DNA of 64,000 nucleotides, from assembly GCA_964564785.1 (NCBI GenBank), contig CAZMCT010000005.1:1-64000 (forward strand), given 5' to 3'. The position numbers and the translations under genes are program-made. This document shows positions 7,956 through 17,592 of the stretch, piece by piece; the first letter of the stretch is position 1, and the number at the start of each line of letters is the position of its first letter. The notes under the pieces were generated by a model. It made no database searches. It had not been told where the DNA came from and saw nothing but the letters and a program-made list of their open reading frames with translations. This DNA is from CAZMCT01 sp964564785. Its GTDB lineage: Bacteria; Planctomycetota; Phycisphaerae; UBA1845; Fen-1342.

Positions 7956-10900
7956 TCAGCGCGCGCCCACCGCCGCCTCCGGCTTCTCGAAATCGAAGCC
8001 CGGCGGGAGCTCTTTGGTGCCCTTGCACTTGGGGTAGGCGCTGCACCCGAGGAAACGTCCGCGGCGGCCTTGCCGCAGCACCATGAGCTGTCCGCACTCG
8101 TCGCAGCGAATATCGGTCACGACCGGCTTCGGCCGTTCCGGGGCGGGCAGCAGCTCTTCCGCCTGCTTTTTGGCTTCGCCGCGGAGATTCGCGTTGAACC
8201 GGCAGCGGGGGAAGTTGCTACACGAGAAGAACGGCCCGAAGCGACCGCGTTTCAGCTCCATGGTGCTGCCACATTCGGGGCATTGCAGCGTGCCCGGCGG
8301 GGGCAGCGTTTCGACGACCGGCCGGCCGGTGCGGGTCAACGCGAACCCGGGCGGTGGCGCGTCACCCGGATGCCAGCGGCCGCCATTGCCGCCGTTGCCG
8401 TTGGTGCCACCGGACAGCGGCAGGGGGGCGGGCTTTTCGCCGTTGGCCGCGGCGCGCGCCTTGGCCTCGTCGAGTTTCTCCATCGGCATCGTCTGGCGGC
8501 AGCGCGGGAAACCGGAGCAGGCCACGAACTGCCCGCGCCGGCCGGATCGCAAGACCATCGGCCGGCCGCACTTCTCACAGTTGACCCCGGCAGGCTCGGG
8601 CGGTGGGGCGGGCTTGCGCTCGAGCCGCACGTCAGGCGGGATCGAGGCGGTGTTCTTGCAGTTTGGATAGCGGTCGCATCCGAGAAAGACGCGCGTGCCC
8701 TTGCGCTTGAGGACCATCGTGCCTTCGCCGCACGTTTCGCAGGGCCGCTTGAGCTCCTCTTCGGTGACCAGCCGCAGCGGCTCGCCGTGCTCGTTGCAGG
8801 GGATCGTGCTGCGGCACTCGGGATAGCCGGTGCAGCCCAGGAAGTAGCCGTTGCGGGCTTGGCGGACGACCATCGCGCGGCCGCAGGCCTCGCAGTGGTG
8901 CGCGCTGGGCTTGGGCAGGATCGGGTTGCCTTCGCGGTCCAGGTTGAGCGTGCCTTTGCAGCGTGGGTACTTGCTACAGGCGAGGAAGCGACCCGTGCGG
9001 CTCCAGCGATAAACCATGGGCGCGTCGCACTGCGGGCAGCGATGCGGGCTGGGCTCGCCCCGGACCGTCTGCATTTCCTCGCCGGCCCGGCCGAGCAGCT
9101 CGCGGAAGGGGTCGTAGAACTCGTGCAGGACGCGCACCCAGTCGAGGTGGGCCTCTTCGATCTTGTCGAGCTCGTCTTCCATGTAAGACGTGAACTTGAT
9201 GTCCATGATTTTCGGAAAGTGCTCGACCAGCTTGTCGGTCACCATCTCGCCCAGCGCGGTGGGCCGGAACTTGCGCTCGGTTTGCTCGACGTAGCCGCGG
9301 TCCTGGATCGTGTCGATGATGGTCGCGTAGGTGCTCGGCCGGCCGATGCCCTCGGTCTCGAGGGCCTTGACCAGGGACGCCTCGGTGTAACGCGGCGGGG
9401 GCGAAGTGAAGTGCTGCCGAGGCTCGAGGTCGAGTAGTCCCAGGGGCTGATCCGGTTGCAGGGCCGGGAGTAGTTGCTCCTCGCTCGAAACGCCCGCCAC
9501 GCGCAAGTAGCCGTCAAACACGAGCTTGCGCCCGCGGCCGGTGAACCGGGCCAGGCCGCGCGGGGTGTCGGCGACCACGTGTACCGTCGTCGAATCCCAC
9601 TGGGCCGGCGTCATTTGACAGGCCACGAACTGCTTCCATATGAGCTCATAAAGCCGGAACTGTTCGGCGGTAAGGGCCTTTCGGACGCTGTCGGGCGTGC
9701 GGAACGGGTCGGTCGGGCGGATCGCCTCGTGGGCCTCCTGGGCCCGCTGTTGGCGGCGCTCGAAGACGTTGGGGCGCTCAGGCAAATATGCGGGCCCGTA
9801 ATGCTCCTGAATGAAGCTGCGGGCCGATTCGAGGGCCTCTTTCGAAAGGTTGGTCGAGTCGGTCCGCATGTAGGTGATCAGGCCGACGGGCCCTTCGCCG
9901 TTGAGATCGATGCCCTCGTACAGCGCCTGGGCGATGCGCATCGTCCGCGAAGCCGCGAACCGCAGGACGTTGCTGGCGGCCTGTTGCAGCGCGGCCGTCG
10001 TGAAGGGCGCGGCCGGACGTGAGCTGGTGCGTTTTGTGGCCAGGTCGGCGACCCGCAGGCCGGGGATGCGGGCGGGGTCGAGCCGGCCGACGATGGTGGT
10101 TTGCTCGAGACCGAGGTGGCCGTATTCGCTCCAAGGTCGCCGGTCTACGCGGCTGACGGAGAAGCCGAGAGCTTCAGCGACCGCCCGGGCACTTTCAACG
10201 GTGTGGGCCTCGAAAGGCTGGCCGTTGACCTCGACCAGTTCGGTCCGCAAGGCACCGTGCGGTCCAAGCCAGGCCTGAATGTCCTTCTGGCTGCGCTCTC
10301 CACTTGAAAGGAAGTCTTGCCAGGCCGCGCGGAGACGGTCGGCATCTGCGGGCTCGCCGGTGAGATAGGCGGCGATTTTCCAGCTCTCCTGGGGGACGAA
10401 GGCGCGGATTTCGCGCTCGCGCTCGACGATCAGGCGGACGGCGACGGACTGCACGCGACCCGCCGAGAGCCCTTTGGCGATCTTTTTCCACAAGAGCGGG
10501 CTGAGTTCGTAACCCACGATGCGGTCGAGGATTCGGCGCGCCTGCTGGGCGTTCACCCGGTCCTGATCGATCTCGTGCGGGTGGGCAAACGCCTCGCCGA
10601 TCGCGGCCTTGGTGATCGCGTTGAAGATGACGCGGCGAACCTTGCCGGGCGGGAGGTTGAGCGCTTCCACAAGGTGCCAGGCGATCGCCTCGCCTTCGCG
10701 GTCGAGGTCGGTGGCGAGGTAAACTTCATCGGCTTCGGCGGCGAGCCGCCGGAGTTCGCTGACGACCTTGGCCCGCCCCTTTACGATTTCGTAAGTTGGG
10801 CGGAAATCATGATCTACGTCGATCCCAAAATCTCGCTCGGGCAGGTCCCGGACATGGCCGAGTGAGGCCTTCACGATGTAGTGCGAACCGAGGTATTTGT

Positions 10901-10970
10901 TGATGGTCTTCGCCTTCGCAGGCGACTCGACGATGACCAGGGCTTTGCCTTCTGCCTTACGTTTCGCCAT
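7956..10970 (-). CDS. topA: DNA topoisomerase I with six C-terminal zinc ribbons
   Basis: Type IA topoisomerase, which relaxes negative supercoils by transient 5'-phosphotyrosyl cleavage. It has 1004 residues. The TOPRIM domain is N-terminal ('LVIVESPAKAKTI' near 11; acidic triad in DLDREGE at 88-94). The catalytic Tyr367 lies in 'GLITYMRTDST'. 'SAGRVQSVAVRL' is the usual conserved block. The C-terminal third carries six four-Cys ribbons (each CxxC...C-x-x-x-PxC), starting roughly at residue 640, against typically three in E. coli. These bind single-stranded DNA or RNA polymerase in relatives. The last one ends close to the C-terminus. ATG at 10970. Confidence 0.96.
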   Translation of the reverse strand: MAKRKAEGKALVIVESPAKAKTINKYLGSHYIVKASLGHVRDLPERDFGIDVDHDFRPTYEIVKGRAKVVSELRRLAAEADEVYLATDLDREGEAIAWHLVEALNLPPGKVRRVIFNAITKAAIGEAFAHPHEIDQDRVNAQQARRILDRIVGYELSPLLWKKIAKGLSAGRVQSVAVRLIVEREREIRAFVPQESWKIAAYLTGEPADADRLRAAWQDFLSSGERSQKDIQAWLGPHGALRTELVEVNGQPFEAHTVESARAVAEALGFSVSRVDRRPWSEYGHLGLEQTTIVGRLDPARIPGLRVADLATKRTSSRPAAPFTTAALQQAASNVLRFAASRTMRIAQALYEGIDLNGEGPVGLITYMRTDSTNLSKEALESARSFIQEHYGPAYLPERPNVFERRQQRAQEAHEAIRPTDPFRTPDSVRKALTAEQFRLYELIWKQFVACQMTPAQWDSTTVHVVADTPRGLARFTGRGRKLVFDGYLRVAGVSSEEQLLPALQPDQPLGLLDLEPRQHFTSPPPRYTEASLVKALETEGIGRPSTYATIIDTIQDRGYVEQTERKFRPTALGEMVTDKLVEHFPKIMDIKFTSYMEDELDKIEEAHLDWVRVLHEFYDPFRELLGRAGEEMQTVRGEPSPHRCPQCDAPMVYRWSRTGRFLACSKYPRCKGTLNLDREGNPILPKPSAHHCEACGRAMVVRQARNGYFLGCTGYPECRSTIPCNEHGEPLRLVTEEELKRPCETCGEGTMVLKRKGTRVFLGCDRYPNCKNTASIPPDVRLERKPAPPPEPAGVNCEKCGRPMVLRSGRRGQFVACSGFPRCRQTMPMEKLDEAKARAAANGEKPAPLPLSGGTNGNGGNGGRWHPGDAPPPGFALTRTGRPVVETLPPPGTLQCPECGSTMELKRGRFGPFFSCSNFPRCRFNANLRGEAKKQAEELLPAPERPKPVVTDIRCDECGQLMVLRQGRRGRFLGCSAYPKCKGTKELPPGFDFEKPEAAVGAR

Positions 10971-11235
10971 GTGGATGCCGGCCTAACGGATTCCCGATGA
11001 GCAACTTACGACGCTGTACCCCGTGTAGAGCCAGACCGATCCGGCCCCGCCGAACCAGGAATATCGGAATATCCCTCGGCCGAGTTCCCCAGAACCTTAG
11101 CCATGGGCGGCCCGGTGTCAAGCTGCGGGTCTTCGTAACCGTACACGCGAGATGGCACGGGGCGCATGACAAACGAGTCGGGCTCGGTCGCGTTCACACT
11201 CTTGGACGTTCCGATGGTAGGATCGGAGTGTTCCG

Positions 11236-11317
11236 GCGGGAGTGGCGGAATTGGCAGACGCACCAGGTTTAGGTCCTGGCGGTTCACCCCGTGCGGGTTC
11301 GAGTCCCGCCTCCCGCA
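11236..11317 (+). tRNA. tRNA-Leu (UAG anticodon)
   Basis: An 82-nt class II tRNA. The acceptor stem GCGGGAG pairs with CTCCCGC. The D-arm contains GGCGGAATTGGCAGACGC. The anticodon stem CCAGG/CCTGG encloses the loop TTTAGGT with anticodon TAG. There is a long variable arm, and the T-arm has GGTTCGAGTCC. The discriminator base is A; the 3' CCA is not encoded. It ends 8 bp before the convergent HD-GYP gene. Confidence 0.97.
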
Positions 11318-11324
11318 GTCTCAT

Positions 11325-12407
11325 TCAGGAAGTGGCGACCACGGCTCCGCGCGACGTGGGCGAGGACCACAGGGACAAGCTCTGCGTGAGCGATTCGAGC
11401 AGGATTCGCACGAGCTCGGCGTCCAAGTCGCCGCGTTGCCCGGCTTCGAGGAGGATCGAACGGTATTCCTCCGGGGTGTACGCCGGACGGTAGGCCCGCG
11501 CGGTGCTCAGGGCGTCGAACACGTCGGCCACGGCCACAATCCGCGCGACGAGGGGGATCGCATCGCCGCAGAGACCATCGGGGTAGCCGGTGCCGTTGGG
11601 ACGCTCATGATGCCAGCGGACCACCGGCAGCACGTCGCGGAACGTCCGCAGCGGCTGGAGAATGTCGTAGCCCACCGCCGGATGGCGTTCGACCAGCTCG
11701 CGCTCGGCCGGCAGAAGCCTGTCGGGCTTGTTGAGGATCTGATCGGGCACCGCGACTTTGCCAATGTCGTGGACAATTCCGCCGGTGCGCAGCACGACGA
11801 GTTCGTCGGCCGAGACACCGGCCCGCCGGCCCAGTTCGACGGCATAGGCGCTGACGCGTTCGACATGCCCGCGGGTGTAAGAGTCGCGCCCCTCGATCGC
11901 GTTGGCCAGCGAGGAGATGACCGCGTTCGCGTCCTCGAGGTAGTCGGTGGCGCGTTTGATGCGGCAGGCGTTGCCCAGCCGGAGCATGATCTTCTCGGGT
12001 CCGGCCGGCCACGAGAGGGCATCATCCGCGCCTGCGGCGAGCAGGGCGGCTTGATCCCTCGGCCGACCCGCGAGCTGCACCACGATCACCGAGAGGTACG
12101 CGGTGCGGAGGTCGAATTTGATGTGGCGGCACAGCTCGAGGAAGGGCGCGGTCTCTGCGTCGGGCACCAGCAGCACGAGATCCAAATCGGCCTGGTCGCG
12201 AAGCCGGCGCAGGACACCGTTCGTTCCCGGGATCCGCTCGCAAAACCACCCCCGAGTCTTGAGCAGCGATTCGATCTCCAAGGCCGGCGTATTGTCCCCG
12301 ACGATCAGCACCCGCCCGTTGTCTTTGCGGAGCGTATGAAGCTTCACGGCCTGCCCCGGTCGCTGCCCCGACCAAGGTCGAGGCCATTTTTTATCTCCCC
12401 CCGGCAT
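11325..12407 (-). CDS. HD-GYP phosphodiesterase with degenerate receiver domain
   Basis: Likely c-di-GMP phosphodiesterase. An N-terminal receiver-like domain (about 30-150) has 'GRVLIVGDN' in place of the usual acidic pair, and 'VLLV' where the phospho-accepting Asp belongs, so it is probably not phosphorylated. The HD-GYP domain follows, with HDIGK near residue 212 and HHERPNGTGYPDGL near 265, then 'ARIVAVADVFDAL'. The annotated start (12407) lacks a clear ribosome site. GTG at 12347 ('VKLHTLRKDNG') is an alternative that would begin directly at the receiver. It is divergent from a GGDEF gene 131 bp away, which suggests a make-and-break pair. Confidence 0.88.
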   Translation of the reverse strand: MPGGDKKWPRPWSGQRPGQAVKLHTLRKDNGRVLIVGDNTPALEIESLLKTRGWFCERIPGTNGVLRRLRDQADLDLVLLVPDAETAPFLELCRHIKFDLRTAYLSVIVVQLAGRPRDQAALLAAGADDALSWPAGPEKIMLRLGNACRIKRATDYLEDANAVISSLANAIEGRDSYTRGHVERVSAYAVELGRRAGVSADELVVLRTGGIVHDIGKVAVPDQILNKPDRLLPAERELVERHPAVGYDILQPLRTFRDVLPVVRWHHERPNGTGYPDGLCGDAIPLVARIVAVADVFDALSTARAYRPAYTPEEYRSILLEAGQRGDLDAELVRILLESLTQSLSLWSSPTSRGAVVATS

Positions 12408-12538
12408 ACATCGGTCTAAGGGGGATCAGGTATTAGCAATTTGCCGCCCCGCAACTGGAGCCCACCGCTCCCGCTCACGATGACAGTTACAGCGACGGGC
12501 AACTGTCTGCGCCCGGGTCGAAATCCGAGGGAATATCG

Positions 12539-14125
12539 ATGCAGGACGATGCGAACGCAACCGTCGGGGCAGCGGCCGAGCAGGCGCGGCAGCAGGTCGC
12601 CGCCCGCCTGCAATCGATTTCCTATCTGCCCACGACAGCGAGCGTGGCGATGCGGTTCGTGGAGCTCGGCCGCAACCCGGACGCCGAGCCCGCCGACTAC
12701 GCGCGCGTGATCAGCAGCGACAGCTCGCTCAGCAGCAAGCTGCTTTCCCTCTCGAACTCGTCCTGGGCCGGTGTCCGCAACCGCGTGACGACCGTGCGCG
12801 GCGCGGTCAACCTGCTGGGCCTGGGGACCGTCCGCACGCTGGCGATCAGCTACTGCATGACGGGGCTGCACAACGAGCTGGGCCTCTCGTCACAGGAATC
12901 GGAAGTCTTCTGGGAGGCGTCGCTCTCCAAGGCCCTGGCCGCCAAGCAGTACGCCAGCCTCTTCGACGCCCGCCTGGCCGACGAGGCGTTCGTGGCCGGC
13001 CTGTTCCAGGACTTCGCCCTGGCGGTGCTGTTCTCGGTGCTGCGCGACCGCTACCTGGGGGTGCTCCAGGACCCGCAGGTGGACGTCGCGACGCTCCTGC
13101 TTCGCGAGCGCGAGATGTTCGGCATCGACCACGCCGAGGTGGGGCGGATCCTGGCGCTGAAGCTCGAGCTGCCCAACCCGTACGTCGACATCATCGGCCT
13201 GCACCACAACCGCGAGCGGCTCGAGGAGCTGGTCGAGTCGGTGCCGCTGCGCGACGCGGCGCTGGTCGCCTCGTTCCTGCCGCACACGCTCCGCTGTTGG
13301 AATATTGCGGATGCGGGCGCGCTGCAAGCATTCCTGAGCGAGCGTCGCCCGGGGACCGACGCCCACGCGTTCATCAACGAAGTGCAGGAAGAGTTCACGC
13401 AACTGTACCAGTACTTCAACGAGGGCGGCGTGCCCGAGACCCAGTTGCCACTTCTGATGGCCGATGCCGCCCGCGAGCTGGCCAACAGCACGACGGCGCT
13501 AGTCGGCCATGTGAACTCGCTGCTGCGTGACGCGGCCGCGATGGGCCAGGTCGTCGACGAACGGCTCCGCCGGCTCGAGGATCGCGCCACGCACGATCCG
13601 CTGACCGGGGCGCTGCTGCGGCAGACGTTCTGCGACCGTGCCAAGACGCTCCTGGCCCGTGCCGCCAGCCGCGGGCAGCCGGTGGTCCTGGCCTACTTCG
13701 ACGTGGACCAGTTCAAGCAGCTCAACGACAGCTTCGGATACGCCGTCGGCGACCAGGTGTTGCGCGTGGTGGTCGACGTGATCCGCAAGTGGTTGTCCGA
13801 GAACGCGCTGATCGGGCGCATGGGCGGCGACGAGTTCGTCGCGCTGCTGGACGACTGCGACCCGTCGCAGGCGGCCACGCTGTTCCGCGAGATCGCGGAT
13901 CGCGTGCACGCGGTGCGGATCGACGTCGGCCACCAGCACTGCAACCCGTCCGTGAGCATCGGGGTGGTGCCGGCACCGGCCGTGGGCACCGCGGCCCCGC
14001 TGCCGGTGCTGATCGAGCTGGCCGACAAGTTGATGTACCAGGCCAAGCGGGCGGGCGGGAACCGCGTGCAGTCGCGTGCCCTTTGGGCGGCGGTTACTGG
14101 ACCATTCCCTTCGTCAGACGCATAA
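12539..14125 (+). CDS. HDOD domain-GGDEF diguanylate cyclase
   Basis: A 528-residue two-domain signalling protein. Residues ~20-240 form an HDOD domain ('LPTTASVAMRFVEL', 'DSSLSSKLLSLSNS', 'AGLFQDFALAVLF'). The C-terminal ~170 residues are a GGDEF domain with 'FDVDQFKQLNDSFGYAVGD' and the intact active loop RMGGDEF near 426. The allosteric RxxD inhibitory site just upstream of the active loop is absent. It probably makes c-di-GMP and links this to HDOD-type protein interactions. ATG at 12539 follows a GAGGG. The last 32 bp overlap the end of the convergent ABC ATPase gene. Confidence 0.9.
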   Translation: MQDDANATVGAAAEQARQQVAARLQSISYLPTTASVAMRFVELGRNPDAEPADYARVISSDSSLSSKLLSLSNSSWAGVRNRVTTVRGAVNLLGLGTVRTLAISYCMTGLHNELGLSSQESEVFWEASLSKALAAKQYASLFDARLADEAFVAGLFQDFALAVLFSVLRDRYLGVLQDPQVDVATLLLREREMFGIDHAEVGRILALKLELPNPYVDIIGLHHNRERLEELVESVPLRDAALVASFLPHTLRCWNIADAGALQAFLSERRPGTDAHAFINEVQEEFTQLYQYFNEGGVPETQLPLLMADAARELANSTTALVGHVNSLLRDAAAMGQVVDERLRRLEDRATHDPLTGALLRQTFCDRAKTLLARAASRGQPVVLAYFDVDQFKQLNDSFGYAVGDQVLRVVVDVIRKWLSENALIGRMGGDEFVALLDDCDPSQAATLFREIADRVHAVRIDVGHQHCNPSVSIGVVPAPAVGTAAPLPVLIELADKLMYQAKRAGGNRVQSRALWAAVTGPFPSSDA

Positions 14126-15023
14126 AAGCGGTTTCGAGGTTCACTTCCTCGGGCTTGATTTCTTGAATGCGGAGCCGCTGGGCGAGCAGCGCTTCGGCGA
14201 TGAAGCTGAAGTCGCTGGTCTCGGTGTTCAGGCGCACGAGCAGTGCGCCGTCGTTGAGCTGCACCTCGGCGACGTTGGGCAGGGCGGCCAGCGCGGCGCG
14301 GGCCTTCTCGACGTCATCCGGCGTGACGACGTGCACGGTGGTGCCGATGCGGGCCCGCCGCACGGCTTCGCGCACCGAACCCTGGAACACCAGCTCCCCA
14401 TGCTCGAGGATGCCGATGGTCGTGCACAGATCGGCCAGCTCGGGCAGGATGTGCGAGCTGATGATGATGGTCTTGCCCATGCGGTGCAGCTCCTTGAGCA
14501 GCTCGCGGATCTCGATCCGCGCCCGCGGATCGAGCCCGCTGGCCGGCTCGTCCAGCAGCAGCACCTTGGGGTCATGCAGCAGTACGCGGGCGATCGACAG
14601 CCGCTGCTTCATTCCGCGCGAAAGCGAGTCGACCAGCGCGTCGCGCTTGAAGGACAGATCGGTCAGCTCGAGCACGTCGCCCACGATCTGCGCCCGCTTC
14701 TTGCCGCCGATGTCGTACGCGGCCGCGAAGAACTCGAGGTACTCCTGGACGACCATGTCCTCGTAGGCGCCGAAAAAGTCGGGCACGTAGCCGATCAGCG
14801 GGCGGATCTTGCGGCTCTCGTAGCCCACGACGTGGCCGCAGACGCGCGCCTCGCCCCAGGTGGGTTGCAGCAGCGTGGCCAGGATGCGGATCGTGGTCGT
14901 CTTGCCCGCTCCGTTGGGCCCGATGTAGCCGAAGCACTCGCCCTCCTCGATCTCGAGCTGGAGGTTGTTCAGCGCAACCAGCTTGCCGTACTTCTTCGTC
15001 AGATTGATGGTCTGGATGATCAC
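14094..15023 (-). CDS. ABC transporter ATPase subunit (multidrug/GldA type)
   Basis: A 309-residue ATPase with Walker A GPNGAGKTT (35-43), signature LSRGM (134-138), Walker B VLLLDEP (154-160) and an H-loop in 'IISSHILPEL'. The C-terminal ~90-residue extension is typical of DrrA/CcmA/GldA-type exporters. It starts 15 bp after the stop of the large exported partner gene and so is surely in the same operon. No ABC-2 permease is adjacent, so the membrane channel is either encoded elsewhere or outside the usual arrangement. It converges with and overlaps the GGDEF gene end by 32 bp. Confidence 0.93.
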   Translation of the reverse strand: MIIQTINLTKKYGKLVALNNLQLEIEEGECFGYIGPNGAGKTTTIRILATLLQPTWGEARVCGHVVGYESRKIRPLIGYVPDFFGAYEDMVVQEYLEFFAAAYDIGGKKRAQIVGDVLELTDLSFKRDALVDSLSRGMKQRLSIARVLLHDPKVLLLDEPASGLDPRARIEIRELLKELHRMGKTIIISSHILPELADLCTTIGILEHGELVFQGSVREAVRRARIGTTVHVVTPDDVEKARAALAALPNVAEVQLNDGALLVRLNTETSDFSFIAEALLAQRLRIQEIKPEEVNLETAFMRLTKGMVQ

Positions 15024-15038
15024 GCGGAGCGACTCCCG

Positions 15039-17480
15039 CTACTCCCATACGACCGGCATGCGGACCCGGTAGAACGTCAATCCCGCGTTGGACTCCAGCG
15101 GCCGACCGTTGCGGTGCAACCGCGCCGGCGGCGGCTCCTCGCACCACGCGATCAGAATCGCCTGATCCCCTACGAGCCAGTGCGTGACGTCGAGCTCGGG
15201 CATGCCGTCCGCGGTCACGGGCGTGCCAACCGAGTTGAAGTCGCTCCCGCGGTTGTGAAGATAGAAGTTCCGCGTACAGGCCAGGAGCACCATGCGTAAG
15301 CGTTCGGGCAGCTCCGTGCGCGCGAACCCGAACACGTTGCCCGCCCAGCCCTGCTGTTCGTGCCAGAGCGTGGGCAGGTCGGGCATTTCCGCCCGCTTGC
15401 GGGTGCGCGGGTTCCACTCGGAAAGGTTGCGGTCCACACGCTCGTACGTCGCTGCGCCCAGCTTGTTCACGCGCTGCCCCGGGTCGATCCGCGGCACCGG
15501 CAGCGCCAGCACGTTCAGCGCGGGGGGCACGACTTCGTTGGGTTCGGGCATCACGCCCCGCTCCTCGGGCAACGCGTAGCGTTTGACGAGCCCGGCCGCA
15601 CGCTGGGCGAACACGCCGGCAGCGTCGCTCGAATCCTCTCCGCGCGGCCGTGGATCGACATACAACAGGTATCCGCCGGCCAGCGCGACCGGCAGATCGT
15701 TCTTGAGCCAGCTCGCCTCCGTGACGCGGCCGGTGGAGCGCTCGATCCTCAGGTCGCCGGAGAGCGTCCCGCCCAGCTCGCCGCTCCAGTAGCCCTCGAA
15801 CTGCTTGAGCGTGGCACGCATGAGCACATCGTCGATTTCCGAGCGGCTCGGCACGGCGGCATACCGCGCGGGGGTGACGTACGAATTCGCGCGGAACGGG
15901 TGTCGCGCCAGCGGCCGCAGGAAGTTGGTCGGCCGGAGCGACGGTCCTGCCACGCTGGCGCGCGTCGCGGTGTTTACCGCTTCGTTCGGCAGCGTGAGCC
16001 CCACCCGCTGACGGATCGGGCTGCGGTACCCGAACAGGCAGTAGCCGCGGGCCGTCGGCTGGCCGGCCTCCACGTCGAGCACCCCCACGCTCTGCACGCC
16101 GCGCGAGAGCCCGCGCAGCAGGCTGACGGTGCCCAAGCTCAGCGCACTGGCGGCGACGGCGAAAGCCGCGAACACGGTCCAGCTCAAATGCGTGCGGTTC
16201 GTTCGCCGCAGCCAATACCAGCTCGCCAGCGTGGCCAGACCGATGTAGCCGGCGACGAACAGGAAGGCCGCCAGGCCGCTCAGGGCGGTCGTGCCGGCGA
16301 ACGCGACCGGTTGGACGAACCCGTCGTACAGGGGGATGCGGAGCATGCCGAACTGCGCCGACTCTCTCTGTCGGTTCACGAAGGCCTCGGTGTAGGGGTT
16401 CAGGTCCAGCAGCAGCCGGAAAAACAGGCCCTCACGGACCGCCACGCTGGCCGGATCGGTGAGGTCGCGCAGGCCGGCCGCGGTCGCGACCACGCGCCCG
16501 CTACCGACCAGCCGCAGGGCGATCAGATTCAGCGGCATGTTGCCCGGCCCGAAGTCACCCAGCACGCGGACGGCATCGGGCTGCAACCCCGTCGGGTCTC
16601 GAAAAAGCTCGGCCGTCGTGACGGCGACCGGAGCTCGGAACTCACGGGCCCCGCCGGCCGTCAGGCTCTCGCTGAACACGGGCAGCTTGTTGACTTCGAC
16701 CGTCGGCCCCTCGCCGGTCAACGGCAGCAGGGGGGCCAGGTCGCTCTTGCGGACGTTCGGCCAGCTCGCACCCAGCCCGAGGATCAACTGTCCGCCGGCG
16801 TGCACCCACTGGAGGAGGGCGTCGCGCTGGGGGATGGTCAGTTTGCTCGGATCGGGCTGGTCCCAGACGATGACGTTCACCGGCTCAAGCCCCCACCAGC
16901 GGTCGGGCAGATCCGTGGGCGGCATCCGCGCGACCACGATGTTGCGGTAGTAGGGCCGCGCGATATCGCTGGGCTGGCCGGGGCGGTAGCCGGGGGTGAG
17001 CAGGGTGTTCAACGCGGCGAGCTGCGGGTAGCTCAGGTCAAGCACCAGAAAATCGTCGGCGCTGAGCGGCATCAATGGCTGCTGCGGGAGCGGCAACTCG
17101 GCCACGCGGCCGCCGTCGGCGTCGATCACGTCGATCGCTTCGGGCAGCTCATGCGTGGCCTGGGCGACGACATAGCACCAGAATCGCTTGGGCGGCCCGG
17201 CCTCGCCGCCGAGCGTGACCTGGGGCTGCGTGAAAGCCACGCGGTCACCGTCCAGGTCGATGCCCGTGCAGCGCAGCTCGCCGGAAAAGACCCGGCTGCC
17301 CTGGGTCTTGAGTGAGACGCGGATGGGGAGCCACTGGCCGGGACGAAAAACCGGCGTGTTCGCGGCGGCGAAGCCGAGGCCGTCGACCGTTCCCTGGACG
17401 ATCTGGGCGGGCGCGTGGACCGACCCGGCCGCGAGGGCCGCGGGAAGCAGCAGCAGGACTGCACGAACTCTCGTATCCAC
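15039..17480 (-). CDS. large exported/membrane protein in ABC ATPase operon
   Basis: An 813-residue protein. I chose GTG at 17480 because the signal peptide ('RAVLLLLPAALAAGSVHA') follows directly; the ORF is open further upstream. After an N-terminal beta region it has a segment 'VNVIVWDQPDPSKLTIPQR...LLQWVHAGGQLILGLG' resembling a glutamine-amidotransferase-like fold without the catalytic Cys. Two transmembrane helices follow (about 425-450 and 460-485, around 'GLAAFLFVAGYIGLATLASW'), then a long C-terminal extracytoplasmic domain. Its role is unknown; the paired ATPase suggests an envelope ABC system of the gliding/GldG-like kind. That last point is inference. Confidence 0.7.
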   Translation of the reverse strand: MDTRVRAVLLLLPAALAAGSVHAPAQIVQGTVDGLGFAAANTPVFRPGQWLPIRVSLKTQGSRVFSGELRCTGIDLDGDRVAFTQPQVTLGGEAGPPKRFWCYVVAQATHELPEAIDVIDADGGRVAELPLPQQPLMPLSADDFLVLDLSYPQLAALNTLLTPGYRPGQPSDIARPYYRNIVVARMPPTDLPDRWWGLEPVNVIVWDQPDPSKLTIPQRDALLQWVHAGGQLILGLGASWPNVRKSDLAPLLPLTGEGPTVEVNKLPVFSESLTAGGAREFRAPVAVTTAELFRDPTGLQPDAVRVLGDFGPGNMPLNLIALRLVGSGRVVATAAGLRDLTDPASVAVREGLFFRLLLDLNPYTEAFVNRQRESAQFGMLRIPLYDGFVQPVAFAGTTALSGLAAFLFVAGYIGLATLASWYWLRRTNRTHLSWTVFAAFAVAASALSLGTVSLLRGLSRGVQSVGVLDVEAGQPTARGYCLFGYRSPIRQRVGLTLPNEAVNTATRASVAGPSLRPTNFLRPLARHPFRANSYVTPARYAAVPSRSEIDDVLMRATLKQFEGYWSGELGGTLSGDLRIERSTGRVTEASWLKNDLPVALAGGYLLYVDPRPRGEDSSDAAGVFAQRAAGLVKRYALPEERGVMPEPNEVVPPALNVLALPVPRIDPGQRVNKLGAATYERVDRNLSEWNPRTRKRAEMPDLPTLWHEQQGWAGNVFGFARTELPERLRMVLLACTRNFYLHNRGSDFNSVGTPVTADGMPELDVTHWLVGDQAILIAWCEEPPPARLHRNGRPLESNAGLTFYRVRMPVVWE

Positions 17481-17592
17481 TGGCGACGTCCAGACTTCCC
17501 GGCCGATGACCCTGCGCCGCCCCCGGGCGGAGACCCATTCTGGTATACCACAAACGGCGTGGGGCCGAAACCGCGCGGGGCACCGACCATTC

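Noticed and set aside
15360..17315. Long plus-strand ORF opposite the ABC partner gene
   Set aside because: It is the antisense shadow of a gene with signal peptide and membrane helices; composition is His/Arg/Gln-rich with no domain.
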